Below, in pieces: positions 62,130 through 64,000 of a stretch of 64,000 nucleotides of DNA. The translations under genes and the position numbers were made by a program. Under the pieces are notes generated by a model that was not told where the DNA came from, did not search any database, and was given only the letters and a program-made list of their open reading frames with translations. Source of the DNA: Homalodisca vitripennis (taxonomy: Eukaryota > Arthropoda > Insecta > Hemiptera > Cicadellidae); NCBI RefSeq assembly GCF_021130785.1, contig NW_025776240.1:141649-205648 (forward strand), written 5' to 3'. Positions within the stretch are counted from its first letter, which is position 1. Each line of letters starts with the position of its first letter.

Positions 62130-63088
62130 GTAAGTGACACGTGACATGTACCAGACTAATGTAAACCATTATTCAAAATGGTAAGAATACGATTTCGTGT
62201 CTGCAGATCCTATTCATCGATAAATTGGCATGTGGAACTGCTGTAAGGGTCGTATATCAGTCTGCTTCATTCTAATTTGTTGTCATATTTAATTAAACAT
62301 GTGGCATATTAGACTCATTTTTATTTTCAGATCAGTTCTAAAGAGTACTGTTTTATATGTTCTTGTTCATCAAAAGTGTCATATTTTAATTACTTGTGCT
62401 TAAAATACTATTTTAAACGACACCAAGCACTTAATTAAGATGTCCATATTTGGACTCAAGGCTCCACAAAAATACATATGCAAAGGTACCATTTTGATAT
62501 GTTTCGTTTTAACGAATTCATTTCGGGTTTTTGAACTATATACGAATTCGAGGGCATTAGGTGAAGGATACACAGTTCTTTATGCAGTGTATTTCACATT
62601 TTTAGAGGGAAGTTCTGCCGCATTTATGACGTAATCACTTATCTCTAGCTAATTAGTCTATCCTGAAACACTTTTTTGTAAATAGTTCGGACTTGGCAAC
62701 GATATCTGCTTCTTCGATTTAAGATTTGACTGGGTGTAGAATGATCTTTTACGAATTCATACCTACGCTTAAGTCGCATAAACCGTCAAAGCTTAAAAAA
62801 CAAGCTTCAAGAAGTTGCCGAACCAATCTCTTTAAAACTTACGTTCAACAATTGTATTGTTTATTTGCGGATTGTTTGAATCTAAAGGAATCTAGACCAA
62901 AATTAATTTTCTACTACATTACCTAGTTTTTGACCATCAACGGTCTTAATTTCAATGGTAAATACGTATTCGCATTTTACTGAGTTTACTGCAAAAAACT
63001 AAATTCTTTTCTTAAATTTTAAATTATTTCTAAATCCACTGTGCTTCAAGTATACGAAGTATATTTGGATGCCTATAACCATACCTTG

Positions 63089-64000
63089 AAATATGAACAA
63101 TTAAATATTTTGATAATAAATTTAAGGGATTAATTATGTTTAAGGTTTCGGCAATGAAGAAATGTCAACAAGTTAAACTAGTTAGTGCCACCGACCCTAG
63201 CAAAATATAGGAGACAAATGAGTCAACGACATGTTTTTTACGTCTATTCTAACTTGCTTCACTTTTTTCAGAGTCATGTCCAAGAGCAAAATATTTAGAG
63301 CAAGAATCACTGAGAGCGATGTCACAACAATCTTCCTGTAAGTATGTAGTACAGTGTCGTTCAATGTTCATTAACGGTCATTCTAAAACTATTTATTGTG
63401 GAATTGAATTGATGTACTATAAAAGGCATTGTGTACATATAGAGGTAGTGAAGTGGAGTTAATAGTCTTTAAATTGAGGACGGTTAAACTTTAGAGAAAT
63501 GTCTCAAGAAACTTACAGAAACATCTTATCACAATTCCTCCTGCCACTCACTCCACGTAACTTTGTAACAAGAAACTATATTCAACGCTTACTGTTTCTA
63601 CCGAAATAAAGCGTCTACTCAATATGATCAAAGTTTTATATCTACTTCATAAATACGATTTTAAAACATAATATAGCCTATTGAAAAATCTATAAATTGT
63701 AAAGTCTTTCAGTTTGTAACCTTAACATCAATATACAAGACATGGTGTCTATTCACAATTTTTAAAATTCTAAAAATATATAAATTTATCAATTAGAAAC
63801 AATGGCTTTCAATTAAATTGCTATTTTTATACGAATTAACCTATGATCAGTGGCGAGTCAGACTTCAAGTGTGGACGTATTGTGGCGTGGTTCTCTTTTA
63901 AGTGTTCCCATGTGATTCCTACTTACCATAGTATTCATTGTTGCTGTATTGTAGTTGTGACTTTTTTTTAACGCATTTATTTATGAATAACTGTTAAGTG
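63089..64000. other. Unique sequence right of the duplication
   Basis: Homology to unit 1 stops at CCATACCTTG (63,088). Apart from the exon-like segment at 63,272-63,337 I see only AT-rich sequence. Confidence 0.5.
63272..63337 (+). other. Exon-like segment of 66 bp
   Basis: A strong acceptor (CTTCACTTTTTTCAG) precedes and a consensus donor (GTAAGTATG) follows a 66-base segment that is less AT-rich than its flanks. Two frames are open. One reads MSKSKIFRARITESDVTTIF, the other CPRAKYLEQESLRAMSQQS. I recognise no family, and no neighbouring exon can be assigned within the window. Confidence 0.3.

Larger units (their letters stand above)
39954..63088 (+). repeat. Tandem duplication, unit 2 (about 23 kb)
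   Basis: This is the second copy of the unit. It starts directly after the unit-1 end, with no spacer: TATGCCTATAACCATA lies just before the boundary in both units. Inserted in unit 2 only is the non-LTR element at 41,195-46,014. Missing from unit 2 are the piggyBac-like element, the tRNA-like block and the 8-kb block that lies at 24,850-32,908 in unit 1. Confidence 0.95.

Overview
The window looks like non-coding, transposon-rich nuclear DNA from an arthropod, most likely an insect with a large AT-rich genome. The evidence is strong A+T richness, very long (CA)n and (TA)n tracts, and no dense ORFs, operons or bacterial signals. There are remnants of several eukaryotic transposon classes: a piggyBac-like transposon, a hAT-type MITE, two APE-type non-LTR retrotransposons of the CR1/Jockey group, and a SINE derived from 5S rRNA. 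I cannot name the species. I find no intact host protein-coding gene that I can identify. Almost every open reading frame is either a transposon fragment or too short and atypical to call.

The main structural feature is a large direct tandem duplication. Unit 1 runs from about 7,914 to 39,953 (32 kb) and unit 2 from about 39,954 to 63,088 (23 kb). The junction at 39,953/39,954 joins the right end of the unit, seen again at 63,088, to its left end, seen at 7,915. The copies are close: I count 4 differences in one 183-bp sample and 6 in one 97-bp sample. Indels distinguish them. Unit 1 alone carries a tRNA-like/inverted-repeat block (about 8,700-9,107), a GC-rich segment (about 10,676-11,457), a 3.1-kb piggyBac-like element (12,748-15,877), a 463-bp insert (16,035-16,497), a retroelement 3' end with a (CA)n tract (19,670-20,212) and an 8-kb block (24,850-32,908). 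That 8-kb block holds the hAT MITE and one non-LTR relic. Unit 2 alone carries a 4.8-kb non-LTR element (41,195-46,014). The tandem arrangement could be a real segmental duplication or two haplotypes placed end to end by an assembler.

Layout: 1-7,913 is unique sequence with two diverged copies of a dispersed repeat (99-480 and 4,004-4,560), one 5S-SINE fragment and a 169-bp (CA)n tract. 7,914-24,850 corresponds to 39,954-56,060. 24,850-32,908 exists only in unit 1. 32,909-39,953 corresponds to 56,079-63,088 and holds a four-copy repeat array of about 265 bp, the intact 5S-derived SINE with target duplication, and a second short tandem array. 63,089-64,000 is unique and contains one exon-like segment.

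There is no pathway to describe. The biology here is genome dynamics: transposon insertion before and after duplication, loss of 8 kb with a filler-bearing junction, and microsatellite growth.
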